Assembly (NCBI RefSeq): GCF_947494015.1
Contig: NZ_CANLTL010000006.1
Span: 211,573-275,572 of the forward strand
Reading direction: 5' to 3'
DNA: 64,000 nt
Source: an uncultured Cellulomonas sp.
Lineage (GTDB): Bacteria > Actinomycetota > Actinomycetes > Actinomycetales > Cellulomonadaceae
The position numbers and the translations under genes are program-made. Of this stretch, positions 9,140-17,543 are shown piece by piece (position 1 is the first letter of the stretch; every line of letters starts with the position of its first letter). The notes below the pieces were generated by a model. That model ran no database searches. It was not told the origin of the DNA and saw only the letters and a list, made by a program, of their open reading frames with translations.

Positions 9140-9153
9140 GGGGCTCCGGCGCG
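9117..9153. terminator. Bidirectional hairpin between convergent genes
   Basis: Arms at 9117-9130 (CGCGCCGGAACCCC) and 9140-9153 (GGGGCTCCGGCGCG) pair over 14 positions with one internal A/C mismatch, around a 9-base loop. The left arm is inside the 3' end of the small cysteine protein gene, and the right arm is 7 bases past the stop of the SGNH gene on the other strand. The placement fits a shared terminator for both genes. Confidence 0.75.
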
Positions 9154-9160
9154 TCGTCGG

Positions 9161-10645
9161 TCACGCCGGGGAGAGCCCGTCGAAGCGGTGCAGGAAGGCG
9201 GCCATCGCCTGACGGCTGATGGCCACGGTCGGCCGGAAGGTGCCGTCGTCGTAGCCCTCGGCGACACCCGTCGCCGCGAGCCACGCGATCGCGTCGGTGA
9301 ACTGGCTGTCCGCCGGGACGTCGGGGAACGTCGCCGTCGCGTCGACGGCCGGCTCGCCGGCCAGGCGGTAGAGGAACGCGCCCATCGCCTGCCGGCTCAC
9401 GGGCCGGGTCGGGCCGAACAGGTCGCCCTCGTACCCTTTCGCCAGGTCGTTCGCGGCCATCCACTCGATCGCCACGAAGAACGGGTTGTCGGGGCCGACG
9501 TCCGAGAACGTCTGCTGACCGGGCTCGGGGGTGTACTCCTCGCCCGCGTAGCGGTACATGAACGCGGCCATGGCCTGCCGCGACATGGCGCTCGCGGGGT
9601 AGAAGTACAGCTCGTCACCGACCGGCGTCCCGGTCGACAGACCCGACTCGGCGAGCCAGCGGATGTCGGCGTAGAAGGGCTGCCCCTCCACCACGTCGAC
9701 GAACTGGGGGGCCGGGACGGCGGAGGCCAGGGCGAGCGCGATGGCCTGCTGGCCGGCCACGTTCGGGTGGAAGCTCGCGACCGGGTCGCTCGGCGTCAGG
9801 GTGTTGATCCAGGACTGCGCGGGGTCGGTCTCGCAGGACGAGTGCCCGGCGAAGGGCTCGACCAGGTCGACGTAGACCGCGCCGACCGCCTGGGCGGCGG
9901 CGGCGATGGCGGCGTTCAGCTGCAGCGTCGCCGCGTTGATGACGCCCTGCGCCTCGGGGGCGATGGCGCTGCAGGCCGCCGACGGCGCCCCGGCCGGGAA
10001 CAGCAGCGGGTAGCCGGCGACCATCACCAGGGCGTCCGGGGCCTGGGCCTGCACGGTGGCGTACACCTGCTGCAGCGGCGAGGCGCCACCGGGTGCGGCC
10101 GTCGTCAGGGCCTGCAGGGCGCCGGCGGACGCGGTCAGCGCCGCCGAGCAGGTGGGCAGGCCGGGGACCGGGACGACCGTGTTGCACGCCGCCGCGACCG
10201 TGCTGAAGCCGGCGTCGTTGCCGCCGATGCTCAAGGTGACCAGGCCGGTCTGCGGACCCAGGGCGGTGAGCTGCGACGGCTCGCCCTTGAGGCCGCTGGC
10301 CAGGGTGAGGGTCGTGGCGCCGCTGCACGCGGCGTTGACGTACTGCGTGCCGCTCGCCGCGGCGACGAGCTGGCCGAAGATCGCGTGCCCGCCGATCGCC
10401 GAGCGGTGGCAGCCGTCGGCACCGCTGTCGCCGAAGACGTCGATCGTCCAGGGCTGCTCCCCCGGCGCGGGCGCACCTTCCCCGGAGGCGTAGGAGTCGC
10501 CGAGGGTGACGACGGGGACGCCGTCCGGCGGCAGGCCGGGCGGTGCCTCCGCCGCGGCGGCGGGCAGGCTGAGGGTGGCCGCCAGCACCGCAGCACCGAG
10601 CACCGAGGCGCTGCGGCGCATGCGCCTGACCATGACTGTGAGCAT
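9161..10645 (-). CDS. Secreted SGNH/GDSL hydrolase with three SLH-type repeats
   Basis: This is probably an extracellular esterase or lipase held at the cell wall. The 494-residue product has an N-terminal signal peptide (RRMRRSASVLGAAVLAATL, then PAAAAEA). The SGNH fold carries block I as GDSYASGEG (Ser about 51), block III as GGNDAGFS and block V as FHPNVAGQQ (catalytic His). The last 170 residues hold three tandem SLH-like repeats, each with an [MI]SRQAMxAFxxR signature and an F-x-DV aromatic motif. ATG 10645 has AAGGA eight bases upstream; the frame extends to 10756 without a good ribosome site. SLH-like repeats on secreted enzymes are common in Cellulomonas-type genomes. Substrate is unknown. 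Confidence 0.88.
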   Translation of the reverse strand: MLTVMVRRMRRSASVLGAAVLAATLSLPAAAAEAPPGLPPDGVPVVTLGDSYASGEGAPAPGEQPWTIDVFGDSGADGCHRSAIGGHAIFGQLVAAASGTQYVNAACSGATTLTLASGLKGEPSQLTALGPQTGLVTLSIGGNDAGFSTVAAACNTVVPVPGLPTCSAALTASAGALQALTTAAPGGASPLQQVYATVQAQAPDALVMVAGYPLLFPAGAPSAACSAIAPEAQGVINAATLQLNAAIAAAAQAVGAVYVDLVEPFAGHSSCETDPAQSWINTLTPSDPVASFHPNVAGQQAIALALASAVPAPQFVDVVEGQPFYADIRWLAESGLSTGTPVGDELYFYPASAMSRQAMAAFMYRYAGEEYTPEPGQQTFSDVGPDNPFFVAIEWMAANDLAKGYEGDLFGPTRPVSRQAMGAFLYRLAGEPAVDATATFPDVPADSQFTDAIAWLAATGVAEGYDDGTFRPTVAISRQAMAAFLHRFDGLSPA

Positions 10646-10791
10646 CGTGACGTCCTTGCCGTCGAGGGGAGAGCGACCGCCGAAGGCGCGGGCGCCCACC
10701 GCGCATTCTGGTGGCCACGGCCCGGCCTCCGGGCGCTTTCGCGATGGCGGTGCCACGGACGGCGGACCCCCGCGCGCGGTGGCCCGACGTG

Positions 10792-10827
10792 CGACGGCCC
10801 GGCACCTCAGGGGTTGCCGGGCCGTCG
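10792..10827 (-). terminator. Hairpin after the DUF6480-like gene
   Basis: A perfect 13-bp stem pairs CGACGGCCCGGCA (10792-10804) with TGCCGGGCCGTCG (10815-10827) around a 10-base loop. It lies 48 bases past the stop of the minus-strand DUF6480-like gene and upstream of the SGNH gene on the same strand, so it should separate the two transcripts. Confidence 0.75.
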
Positions 10828-10874
10828 TCGTGCAGGTCGGGCGCCGCCGACGGCGCCCTCGGTGGCGGGGTCGG

Positions 10875-11108
10875 TCAGTCGCCGATCCCCACGGCGTAGC
10901 CGACGAGCATGACCACGACCAGCGCGACGACCACGAGGATCCCCACGTACACCAGCTTGTTCGTCTTCTCCGACGGCAGGTCGGGCTGCCGGTAGGCGTT
11001 GCCCGAGGTGCTCGCCTCGATCGGCGGGGTGTCCCCGGGGTCGACGCTGTTGCCGTGCTGCATGCCCGGGGTGTTCTCCGGGTCCGGGTCGGTCGGTCTG
11101 GCGGTCAT
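10875..11108 (-). CDS. DUF6480-like small membrane protein
   Basis: A 77-residue protein with a soluble, proline-rich N terminus (DPDPENTPGMQHGNSVDPGDTPP, then EASTSGN) and a single C-terminal membrane helix (KLVYVGILVVVALVVVMLVG). The DPDPxxTPG...PGxTPPxEASTSG pattern followed by a hydrophobic tail matches my memory of the actinobacterial DUF6480 family, whose role is not known to me. The start at 11108 is the only plausible ATG. It is a single-gene unit between a terminator and the divergent-facing flavoprotein region. Membrane insertion is inferred from hydrophobicity. Confidence 0.75.
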   Translation of the reverse strand: MTARPTDPDPENTPGMQHGNSVDPGDTPPIEASTSGNAYRQPDLPSEKTNKLVYVGILVVVALVVVMLVGYAVGIGD

Positions 11109-11192
11109 GGGCTCACGCTAAGCCCGCGTCGACGGGCCCGCCACGCGGGCCGGCTCACCGCCCGACACCCGGGTCCGGGGCGGCCCGGCCGG

Positions 11193-12497
11193 TCAGAGCA
11201 CCGGCAGGTACCGGTCGAGGAAGTCGTTGCGGAACTTGCCGTCCGGGTCCATCTCCGCGGCCAGCCGGCGGAAGTCGTCCGCGCGCGGGTACTGCGCGCG
11301 CACCTCGGCCGGGTCGGTGCCGAAGACCTTGCCCCAGTGCGGGCGCGGTGCGAACGGCGCCAGGACCCGCTCGAGGTCGGGCAGCAGGGCGGCGACGCCG
11401 TCGGGGTCCTTGTGGAAGGTGAAGTGGATCGCGACCGAGTCCCGCGCGTAGCTCGGGCTGAGCCACAGGTCGTCGGCCGCGACCGTGCGGATCTCCGACA
11501 CGTGCAGGACCGGGGCGATGCGCTCGCGGAGCGTCGCCACGGCCGCCAGTGCCGGCGCCCCGTGCTCGGCTGGCACCAGGTACTCGGTCTGGATCTCGTC
11601 ACCGCTGCTGGGGGTGAACTCCATCCGGAAGTGGGGCAGCCGCTCGTGGAACGGACCCGGGCGACCGCCCTGCTCGGTGCAGTTCTCCGGCGGCATGCTC
11701 GGCAGCGGGTGCAGCGGGCCGTCGGCGAGCCGGGCGCCGTGCCAGGTGGTCGGGAAGGGCGCGTCGGCGTCGTCGGGCAGGCCGTCGGGCTCCTCTCCCG
11801 GCGACCCACCCACGCGCTGCTTGACCCACACCTGCTCGACGTCGGTCGACCGCCAGCGGGTGAACAGGCTCAGGCTGTACGCGCTGCGCAGCACCTCCTC
11901 GAGCCGTCCGGAGGTCAGCTGGTCCGCCGGCAGGTCGCGGTACACGACCTGCCGGACGTCGAAGGTCGGCACGAGGTCGAGGGTCAGCGCGACGACGACG
12001 CCGAGCGCGCCGAGCGCGACCACCGCGCCCGGGAACCGGTCCGGGTCCGCGTCCCGCGACAGCGTGACGAGCTCGCCGTCGGCGGTCACCAGCTGCACCG
12101 CGCGGACCGACGAGGCGAGGTTCGCGTTGCGCACACCGGACCCGTGGGTGCCGGTCGAGCAGGCGCCGCCCACGCTGATGTGCGGCAGCGAGCCCATGTT
12201 GGCCAGTGCGAAGCCGTGCTCGTGCACCGCCTGCGCCACGGCGCCGTACCGCACCCCGGCGGCGACGGTGACGGTCGAGGTCCCCGGGTCGACGTCGACC
12301 ACGGGCGGCAGGCCGGTGACCGAGACGAGGTCGTGCGTGGTGTCGGCGACGTGGCTGAAGGAGTGAGCCGTGCCCAGGGCCCGGATCCGTGGCGTCGCCG
12401 CGACCAGGTCCTGCAGCTCGTCGACCGAGGCGGGCTGGTGGACCTGGCGGGCGGCGAAGGTGACGGTGCCGGACCAGTTGGTGCCGTGCGCGGGCAT
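11193..12497 (-). CDS. FAD-linked alditol/xylitol oxidase-like protein
   Basis: A vanillyl-alcohol-oxidase-fold flavoprotein, probably oxidising a sugar alcohol or aldonolactone with O2. The 434-residue product starts GTNWSGTVTFAARQVHQPAS and carries RALGTAHSFSHVADT, where His 45 aligns with the His that binds FAD covalently in Streptomyces alditol oxidase. The FAD pyrophosphate loop is GGACSTGTHGSG. The C-terminal HWGKVFGTDPAEV and DPDGKFRNDFLD segments are typical of alditol oxidase and arabinonolactone oxidase relatives. ATG 12497 follows GAGAGGACA at normal spacing. It is divergent from the CrtI-like oxidoreductase, with 126 bases between. Substrate cannot be fixed; AldO-type is more likely than gulonolactone oxidase because of length and C-terminal motifs. 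Confidence 0.8.
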   Translation of the reverse strand: MPAHGTNWSGTVTFAARQVHQPASVDELQDLVAATPRIRALGTAHSFSHVADTTHDLVSVTGLPPVVDVDPGTSTVTVAAGVRYGAVAQAVHEHGFALANMGSLPHISVGGACSTGTHGSGVRNANLASSVRAVQLVTADGELVTLSRDADPDRFPGAVVALGALGVVVALTLDLVPTFDVRQVVYRDLPADQLTSGRLEEVLRSAYSLSLFTRWRSTDVEQVWVKQRVGGSPGEEPDGLPDDADAPFPTTWHGARLADGPLHPLPSMPPENCTEQGGRPGPFHERLPHFRMEFTPSSGDEIQTEYLVPAEHGAPALAAVATLRERIAPVLHVSEIRTVAADDLWLSPSYARDSVAIHFTFHKDPDGVAALLPDLERVLAPFAPRPHWGKVFGTDPAEVRAQYPRADDFRRLAAEMDPDGKFRNDFLDRYLPVL

Positions 12498-12623
12498 GGT
12501 GTCCTCTCGAGTGCGGGTGGTCAGGTCTACCAGGCCGGGGTGCCGTCCGGCCGGTTGCCCCGGCCGGGACGCGGTGCGAGCGTGGGATCGGATCGGGCCG
12601 ATCGGGCGACGGAGAGGAACGGC

Positions 12624-14222
12624 GTGAGCACTCACACCGTGGACGCGGTGGTCGTCGGAGCCGGCCCCAACGGGCTGGTGGCCGCCAACGCGCTCGTCGA
12701 CGCGGGCTGGGAGGTGCTCGTCCTCGAGGAGCAGGACCACGTCGGGGGCGCCGTCCGCACCGCCGAGGTCACCGCGCCCGGCTTCCACAACGACCTGTTC
12801 AGCGCCTTCTACCCGTTGGCGGCCGCGTCCCCGATCATCCGTGGCCTGGGTCTGGAGGAGCACGGGCTGACCTGGCTGCGGGCCCCTGACGTCCTGGCGC
12901 ACGCGCTGGACGACGGCCGCGCCGCCGTCCTGCACCACGACGCCACGCGGACCGCGGCGGGGCTCGACGAGTTCGCCGCCGGGGACGGCGAGGCGTGGCT
13001 GCGCATGGTGCACGCGTGGGACCGCATCCGCGACCCGCTGCTGGACGCGCTGTTCACCCCGTTCCCGCCGGTGACGTCCGGGCTGCGGCTGCTGGCCCGG
13101 TCCGGCGTGGCGGGGTCCCTGGACCTGGCCCGGCTCGCGGTGCTGCCGGTGCGGCGCCTCGGGGACGAGCACTTCCGCGGGGACGGCGGACCGCTGCTGC
13201 TGACCGGCAACGCGATGCACTCCGACGTCCCGCCGGACGCCGCCGGCAGCGGGATCTTCGGGTGGCTGCTCGCGATGCTGGGGCAGGACGTCGGCTTCCC
13301 GGTGCCGCAGGGCGGCGCCGGTCGGCTCGCCGGTGCGCTCGCGGCCCGCGTCGTCGCCGGCGGCGGCGACATCGAGACCGGCGCGCGGGTGGACTCGGTC
13401 GTGGTCAGCGGTGGGCGCGCGATCGGGGTGCGCACCCGGGACGGCCGGCGGGTCCGTGCGCGGCACGCCGTGCTCGCCGACGTCACCGCCCCGGCGCTCT
13501 ACCGCGACCTGGTGGGCCTCGAGCACCTGCCTGCCAAGGTCCGCCGGGACCTGGACCGCTTCCAGTGGGACCACCCGACGTTCAAGGTGAACTGGGCCGT
13601 GGACCGTCCGATCCCGTGGACGGCTCCCGGTGCCCGCGGCGCCGGCACCGTGCACCTGGGCGTCGACAGCGACGGCTTCGTGGACATGGCCGCCGACCTG
13701 TCGGTGGGCCGGGTGCCCGAGCGCCCGTTCCTGCTCTTCGGCCAGATGACGACGTCCGACCCGTCCCGCTCCCCGGCCGGCACCGAGTCGGCGTGGGCGT
13801 ACACCCACGTGCCGCACGGCGTCGTCTGGACCGACGCGGACGTCGCGGCGCATGTCGAGCGGATCGAGGCGGCGGTCGAGCGGGTCGCGCCGGGCTTCCG
13901 CGACGCCGTCCTGGCGCGCAGCGTGCAGTCCCCGGCCGACCTCGAGGCGGCCAACGCGAACCTGCACGGGGGCGCCGTCAACGGCGGCACCTCCGCCATC
14001 CACCAGCAGCTGTTCTTCCGGCCCACGCCGGGTCTGGGTCGGCCCGAGACGCCGGTGGCCGGCCTGTACCTCGCGAGCGCGTCGGCGCACCCGGGCGGCG
14101 GCGTCCACGGGGCCTGCGGGTGGAACGCGGCCCGGGCCGCGCTGGGTGCGTCCGGGCGGACCGGCGCCGTCCGTCGGCTGCTCACCCGGACGGTGTGGGA
14201 GCGGGCGCTCGGGGCGGGGTGA
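12624..14222 (+). CDS. CrtI-like NAD(P)/FAD-dependent oxidoreductase
   Basis: This belongs to the phytoene-dehydrogenase-like amine oxidase superfamily. The 532-residue protein opens with the dinucleotide site VVVGAGPNGLVAANALVDAG and the following EEQDHVGGAVRT motif. The C-terminal FAD closure is GLYLASASAHPGGGVHGACG. There is no carotenoid gene nearby, so a carotenoid role is not implied; such proteins in actinobacteria are often annotated only as oxidoreductases. GTG 12624 has GGAGAGGAA eight bases upstream and gives a family-like N terminus. A short inverted repeat GATCGG-G-CCGATC (12591-12603) lies just before the ribosome site and might be an operator. The gene converges with the anti-sigma ATPase (21 bases between stops). 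Confidence 0.82.
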   Translation: MSTHTVDAVVVGAGPNGLVAANALVDAGWEVLVLEEQDHVGGAVRTAEVTAPGFHNDLFSAFYPLAAASPIIRGLGLEEHGLTWLRAPDVLAHALDDGRAAVLHHDATRTAAGLDEFAAGDGEAWLRMVHAWDRIRDPLLDALFTPFPPVTSGLRLLARSGVAGSLDLARLAVLPVRRLGDEHFRGDGGPLLLTGNAMHSDVPPDAAGSGIFGWLLAMLGQDVGFPVPQGGAGRLAGALAARVVAGGGDIETGARVDSVVVSGGRAIGVRTRDGRRVRARHAVLADVTAPALYRDLVGLEHLPAKVRRDLDRFQWDHPTFKVNWAVDRPIPWTAPGARGAGTVHLGVDSDGFVDMAADLSVGRVPERPFLLFGQMTTSDPSRSPAGTESAWAYTHVPHGVVWTDADVAAHVERIEAAVERVAPGFRDAVLARSVQSPADLEAANANLHGGAVNGGTSAIHQQLFFRPTPGLGRPETPVAGLYLASASAHPGGGVHGACGWNAARAALGASGRTGAVRRLLTRTVWERALGAG

Positions 14223-14243
14223 CCGCTGCCCGGCGCTGGTTCC

Positions 14244-14639
14244 CTAGGCCCTCGCGATCCGCGGCCCGTCCGTGGCCAGGTCCACCTGGAACCAGACCGT
14301 CTTGCCCCCGCCGCCGTCGGCCTCGACCCCCCAGGCGGCTGCGAACGTGTCGATCAGCTTCATGCCGCGACCACCGGTCGCCTCGGGCGGAGCATCGATC
14401 ACCACCGGGACCCGGGGGCTGTCGTCGCGGACCGCGATGCGCACGGCCCCGTCGGCGTACCGGGCGTCGACGTCGATGGAGCCGGACGGCGGCCCGTACT
14501 TGACCGCATTGGTCACCAGCTCGCTCGCGAGCAGCACGACCAGCCGTTCGGCGGCCGGGGTCGCACCGTGGGCCCGTACCGACTCCGCCGCCCACAGCCG
14601 GGCGGCGCGCACGGAGGCGAGGTCGGGCGGGAAGAACAT
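14244..14639 (-). CDS. RsbW-like HATPase (anti-sigma/serine kinase family)
   Basis: A 131-residue GHKL-fold ATPase of the kind that phosphorylates or sequesters partner-switch proteins. The N box is LASELVTNAVKYG, with the Mg2+-binding Asn; the G1 box is VRDDSPRVP and the G2 region is ATGGRGMKLIDTFA. It has no extra domain, matching stand-alone RsbW/SpoIIAB-like actinobacterial regulators. ATG 14639 is preceded by AGGAAGGA. It lies 86 bases downstream of the STAS gene on the same strand, so the pair is likely one operon. No sigma-B-type factor is adjacent, so the final target is unknown. Confidence 0.85.
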   Translation of the reverse strand: MFFPPDLASVRAARLWAAESVRAHGATPAAERLVVLLASELVTNAVKYGPPSGSIDVDARYADGAVRIAVRDDSPRVPVVIDAPPEATGGRGMKLIDTFAAAWGVEADGGGGKTVWFQVDLATDGPRIARA

Positions 14640-14725
14640 GGGAGTCCTTCCTGGCTGCCTCGGCCCGGGCCCGGGTCGAGGATCCACCATCCCGCACATC
14701 GGAGCAGCCCGCAGGGGGAGCAGGG

Positions 14726-15076
14726 CTAGCCGCCGTCCAGCAGGTCGTCGAGGCCGCAGATGCGCGCCACCTCGGCGAAGAGGCGGTCGTACCCGTGGAC
14801 GCGCAGCCCGCCACCGCGGGCGCACAGGCGGCGGTGCAGGTCACGCAGGCAGTCGAATCCCGCGAGGTCGACGAACGTCAGCCCCGCGACATCCAGGCGC
14901 AGGTCGAGGTGGCCCTGGGCGACCTGCTCCTCCACGACGCCGCCGACGGCGGGACCGGTCGCGGCGTCGAGCTCGCCGCCGAGGTGGATCGTGCTGACCG
15001 GGTCGGCGGTCACGGAGAAGGTCAGCGTCGGCTCGCCCGAGTCGTCGACGGGGATGGTGTGCTGCTGGCTCGTCAC
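14726..15076 (-). CDS. STAS-domain anti-sigma factor antagonist-like protein
   Basis: A 116-residue protein carrying one STAS domain. The core is [19 protein letters not shown], then LRLDVAGLTFVDLAGFDCL. In RsbV/SpoIIAA proteins the phosphorylated Ser sits in D-S-[ST]-G; here the equivalent loop reads VDLAGFDC, so the phospho-acceptor appears replaced by Ala. I chose GTG 15076 because GGAGG lies eight bases upstream; a longer in-frame GTG at 15181 adds 35 disordered residues with no good ribosome site. It precedes the HATPase gene, its likely partner. The missing Ser suggests it may be a constitutive or non-phosphorylated binder (inference). Confidence 0.75.
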   Translation of the reverse strand: MTSQQHTIPVDDSGEPTLTFSVTADPVSTIHLGGELDAATGPAVGGVVEEQVAQGHLDLRLDVAGLTFVDLAGFDCLRDLHRRLCARGGGLRVHGYDRLFAEVARICGLDDLLDGG

Positions 15077-15423
15077 GGGGTCGGTCCTCCGCCCGGACCC
15101 ACCGACGACGTCCGTTCGCGGCGCTGAGGGGTCACCGGACCCGCCGACGGACGCCGACGGGTCTGGCTGCTTCCCAACCACCGACGAGCGTAGCGCCGGC
15201 CCCCCTCGGGATCGAGGGTGTCGGCGCGGCGGACCCGGTGCTGCCCCGGGTCGGCGGCTTCCGCGGACCCCGTCGGGGCTACCCTGGGGTCAGCCGCGGG
15301 CCACCCGCGCGGTGCTGTCAGCACCGCCGTTCACGGTCTTTCGACCAAGCCGTGCCCCGCTCGAGCCGGCCCCGTCCGCGGTCGTCGCCACTCGTGCCGT
15401 CGGGCACCGGAAGCCGTGCACCC
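15077..15423. other. 347-bp divergent intergenic region
   Basis: This gap separates the STAS gene (minus) from the GAF-ANTAR gene (plus). Both frames stay open into it, but the extensions are low-complexity and not family-like. The only clear structure is an 8-bp inverted repeat GCGGTGCT-GTC-AGCACCGC at 15309-15327, which could be an operator or a small hairpin. No convincing -35/-10 pair was found. Promoters for both flanking genes are expected here by position. Confidence 0.4.
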
Positions 15424-16233
15424 ATGGACGGTCGTCGACCCGACCCGGTCGTCGCCGAGTCCCCGGACGACGTCCCCGCGTCCCCGGACGGTGGACCAGC
15501 CGCCGGCGCCGACCCCGCCGTGCTGCGGCCCGGCGCGATGGAGCTGCTCCAGCTCGTCATGAGCACGCCCGGCGTCGAGGCCTACCTCGACGAGGTCGCC
15601 GCGATGGCGCAGGGCGTGAGCCCGGCCATCGCCGGCGTCGGGGTGACGTTGCGGCGCCACGGGCAGGTGCTCAGCGTCGCGACCAGCAACGCGCTGGCGG
15701 GGAGCGTCGACGAGGTGCAGTACGGCATGGACACCGGGCCGTGCCTGGAGACCCTCCGCACCGGCCACGTCGTCCACGTCCCGGAGGTCACCGAGGAGTC
15801 ACGGTGGGGCGGCTACCCCGACCATGCGTTGAGCCGCGGGGTGCGCAGCAGCCTGTCCCTCCCGCTGCGCGTGGGCGGGACCACGGTCGGCGCGCTGAAC
15901 GTCTACGCCGTCCAGCCACGGAGCTTCACCGCCGAGCTGGCCGAGCAGCTGTCGACCTTCGCCGCCCAGGCGCAGGTCGCCCTCGCGCTCGCCCTGCGCA
16001 GCACCGAGCAGAGTGACGCCGTCGAGCAGCTGCACGCCGCGATGCAGTCGCGCAGCGTCATCGACCAGGCACTGGGCATCCTCATGGCCCGCCAGCAGTG
16101 CACGGCCGACGAGGCGTTCGCGGTGCTGCGTGCCGGCAGCCAGTCCCGCAACCGCAAGATCGCCGACATCGCGGCCGAGATCATCACGGCGACCACCGGG
16201 CACGCCCCGAGGCCGGGACGGTTCGAGCTCTGA
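15424..16233 (+). CDS. GAF-ANTAR domain RNA-binding regulator
   Basis: A likely transcription antitermination regulator: a GAF domain senses a ligand or redox signal and the ANTAR domain binds paired RNA hairpins. The 269-residue product has the GAF domain at about 40-190 (YGMDTGPCLETLRTGHVVHV and SLPLRVGGTTVGALNVYA). The C-terminal ANTAR helices are at about 200-258 (LHAAMQSRSVIDQALGILMA and DEAFAVLRAGSQSRNRKI). RSVIDQAxGILMA and the SQxxNRK motif are ANTAR hallmarks. ATG 15424 gives a normal length; an upstream in-frame extension looks non-coding. Its proximity to the STAS/HATPase pair suggests a stress-signalling neighbourhood, but targets are not visible. Confidence 0.87.
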   Translation: MDGRRPDPVVAESPDDVPASPDGGPAAGADPAVLRPGAMELLQLVMSTPGVEAYLDEVAAMAQGVSPAIAGVGVTLRRHGQVLSVATSNALAGSVDEVQYGMDTGPCLETLRTGHVVHVPEVTEESRWGGYPDHALSRGVRSSLSLPLRVGGTTVGALNVYAVQPRSFTAELAEQLSTFAAQAQVALALALRSTEQSDAVEQLHAAMQSRSVIDQALGILMARQQCTADEAFAVLRAGSQSRNRKIADIAAEIITATTGHAPRPGRFEL

Positions 16234-16422
16234 CGGTCGCCGCGACCACGCCACGACCGCGTCCGCGTCCGCGTCCGGCGACGGTCCGGTCGCGATATCG
16301 CGAAAACGGGTCATCGGCGACTTGACTGGCGTTACGGTGCGCGGGTGACAGGCCGAGGGCGGCTGCGCGGTGCCGCCGCCACCCTGGCGCGCCCGGTCCG
16401 CACCACCCGAGAGGCACCGACC

Positions 16423-17460
16423 ATGAAGCGACGCACACCGAGGGTGGCTGCCGCACTGGCGGTCCTGATGCTGACGCTCGCCGGCTGCGGGTCCGGCGGC
16501 GCCGACGCGCCCGGTGACGGGGACGACGGTGCCGCACCCGAGGTCGAGCTCGGGCCGCTCGAGGAGTACTTCCAGCAGGCCTACGGGGAGTACGACGAGG
16601 ACCAGGCGAACCGCGACATGCTGCGGCTGGAGGAGGCCATCGCCGCGTGCATGGCCGAGCAGGGCTTCGACTACACCCCGATGGACGTCGCCTCGCAGGC
16701 CGGGACGTCCATGTCCTCCGACGACCTCGACGTGGAGTGGGGCACCCGGGAGTTCGCCGAGCAGTACGGCTACGGCATCACCACGAACCCGTTCGGCGAC
16801 CTGGAGGAGGCCGCCCCGCAGGAGGAGTTCGTCGACCCGAACGCCGACTACGTCGAGGCGATGTCCGAGTCTGAGCGTGAGGCCTTCTACGTGGCGCTGA
16901 GCGGTGACCAGGTGATGCCCGAGGGTGACGAGGAGTTCGTCTACGACTGGGAGCAGAGCGGCTGCCAGGGCAGGGCCCAGCACGAGGTGTACGAGGGCGG
17001 CCAGAGCGACCCGGCCATCGCCTCGCTGGAGGAGGAGATGAACAGCGTGTGGCAGCGGACCCAGGAGGACCCCCGGGTCGCCGAGGCCACCACCACCTGG
17101 GTGAGCTGCATGGGGGACGCCGGCATCACCGGGCTGACCAGCGTGGAGGAGGCCTCGATGCGGATCTCCGACAAGTCCAACGCCGTCTTCGAGGAGGTCT
17201 ACAACGCGGCGCCCACCACCGAGGACCAGGTGCCGTCGGAGGAGGACATGGCCGCCCTCGAGGCCGAGGTGCAGGAGCGCATCGGGGAGCTCACCGACGA
17301 GGAGATCGCCACCGCGGTGGCCGACGCCGAGTGCCGCGAGGAGATCGGGTACGACGACACGATGCGCGAGGTGGGCGTCGAGCTGCAGCAGGAGTTCGTC
17401 GACACGCACCGCGAGGAGCTCGACGCCTGGGTCGAGGCGGTCACGGCTGCGCGGTCCTGA
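16423..17460 (+). CDS. Cysteine-bearing lipoprotein heading an ABC efflux operon
   Basis: A 345-residue, very acidic lipoprotein with a signal peptide and lipobox LAGC. I do not recognise a family. The mature part has four further cysteines in short similar contexts: AACMAEQGFDY, QSGCQGRAQ, VSCMGDAGI and DAECREEIGY. The two C-M-x-x-x-G copies look like an internal duplication, and the four Cys could form two disulfides outside the membrane. ATG 16423 follows GAGAGG at 10 bases. It is 83 bases before the adaptor gene and is probably the first gene of the operon lipoprotein, adaptor, ATPase, permease. It may bind a substrate or partner for that exporter (inference). Confidence 0.7.
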   Translation: MKRRTPRVAAALAVLMLTLAGCGSGGADAPGDGDDGAAPEVELGPLEEYFQQAYGEYDEDQANRDMLRLEEAIAACMAEQGFDYTPMDVASQAGTSMSSDDLDVEWGTREFAEQYGYGITTNPFGDLEEAAPQEEFVDPNADYVEAMSESEREAFYVALSGDQVMPEGDEEFVYDWEQSGCQGRAQHEVYEGGQSDPAIASLEEEMNSVWQRTQEDPRVAEATTTWVSCMGDAGITGLTSVEEASMRISDKSNAVFEEVYNAAPTTEDQVPSEEDMAALEAEVQERIGELTDEEIATAVADAECREEIGYDDTMREVGVELQQEFVDTHREELDAWVEAVTAARS

Positions 17461-17543
17461 CCGCACCCGACGCCCGGGCCGGCGCGCCCCGCGCGGCCCG
17501 GCCGCAGCGCGCCACGCCGCGCGGCAGGAGGAGAACGGACACC

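Noticed and set aside
12624..14222. Carotenoid biosynthesis (crtI) function
   Set aside because: The fold is CrtI-like, but there is no crtB, crtE or other carotenoid gene near, and the family is functionally broad.
16291..16302. Perfect 12-bp palindrome CGCGATATCGCG before the lipoprotein gene
   Set aside because: It is a real palindrome in the leader of the operon, but it is short, GC-rich at its ends and single. I could not tie it to a regulator, so it is not called as an operator.
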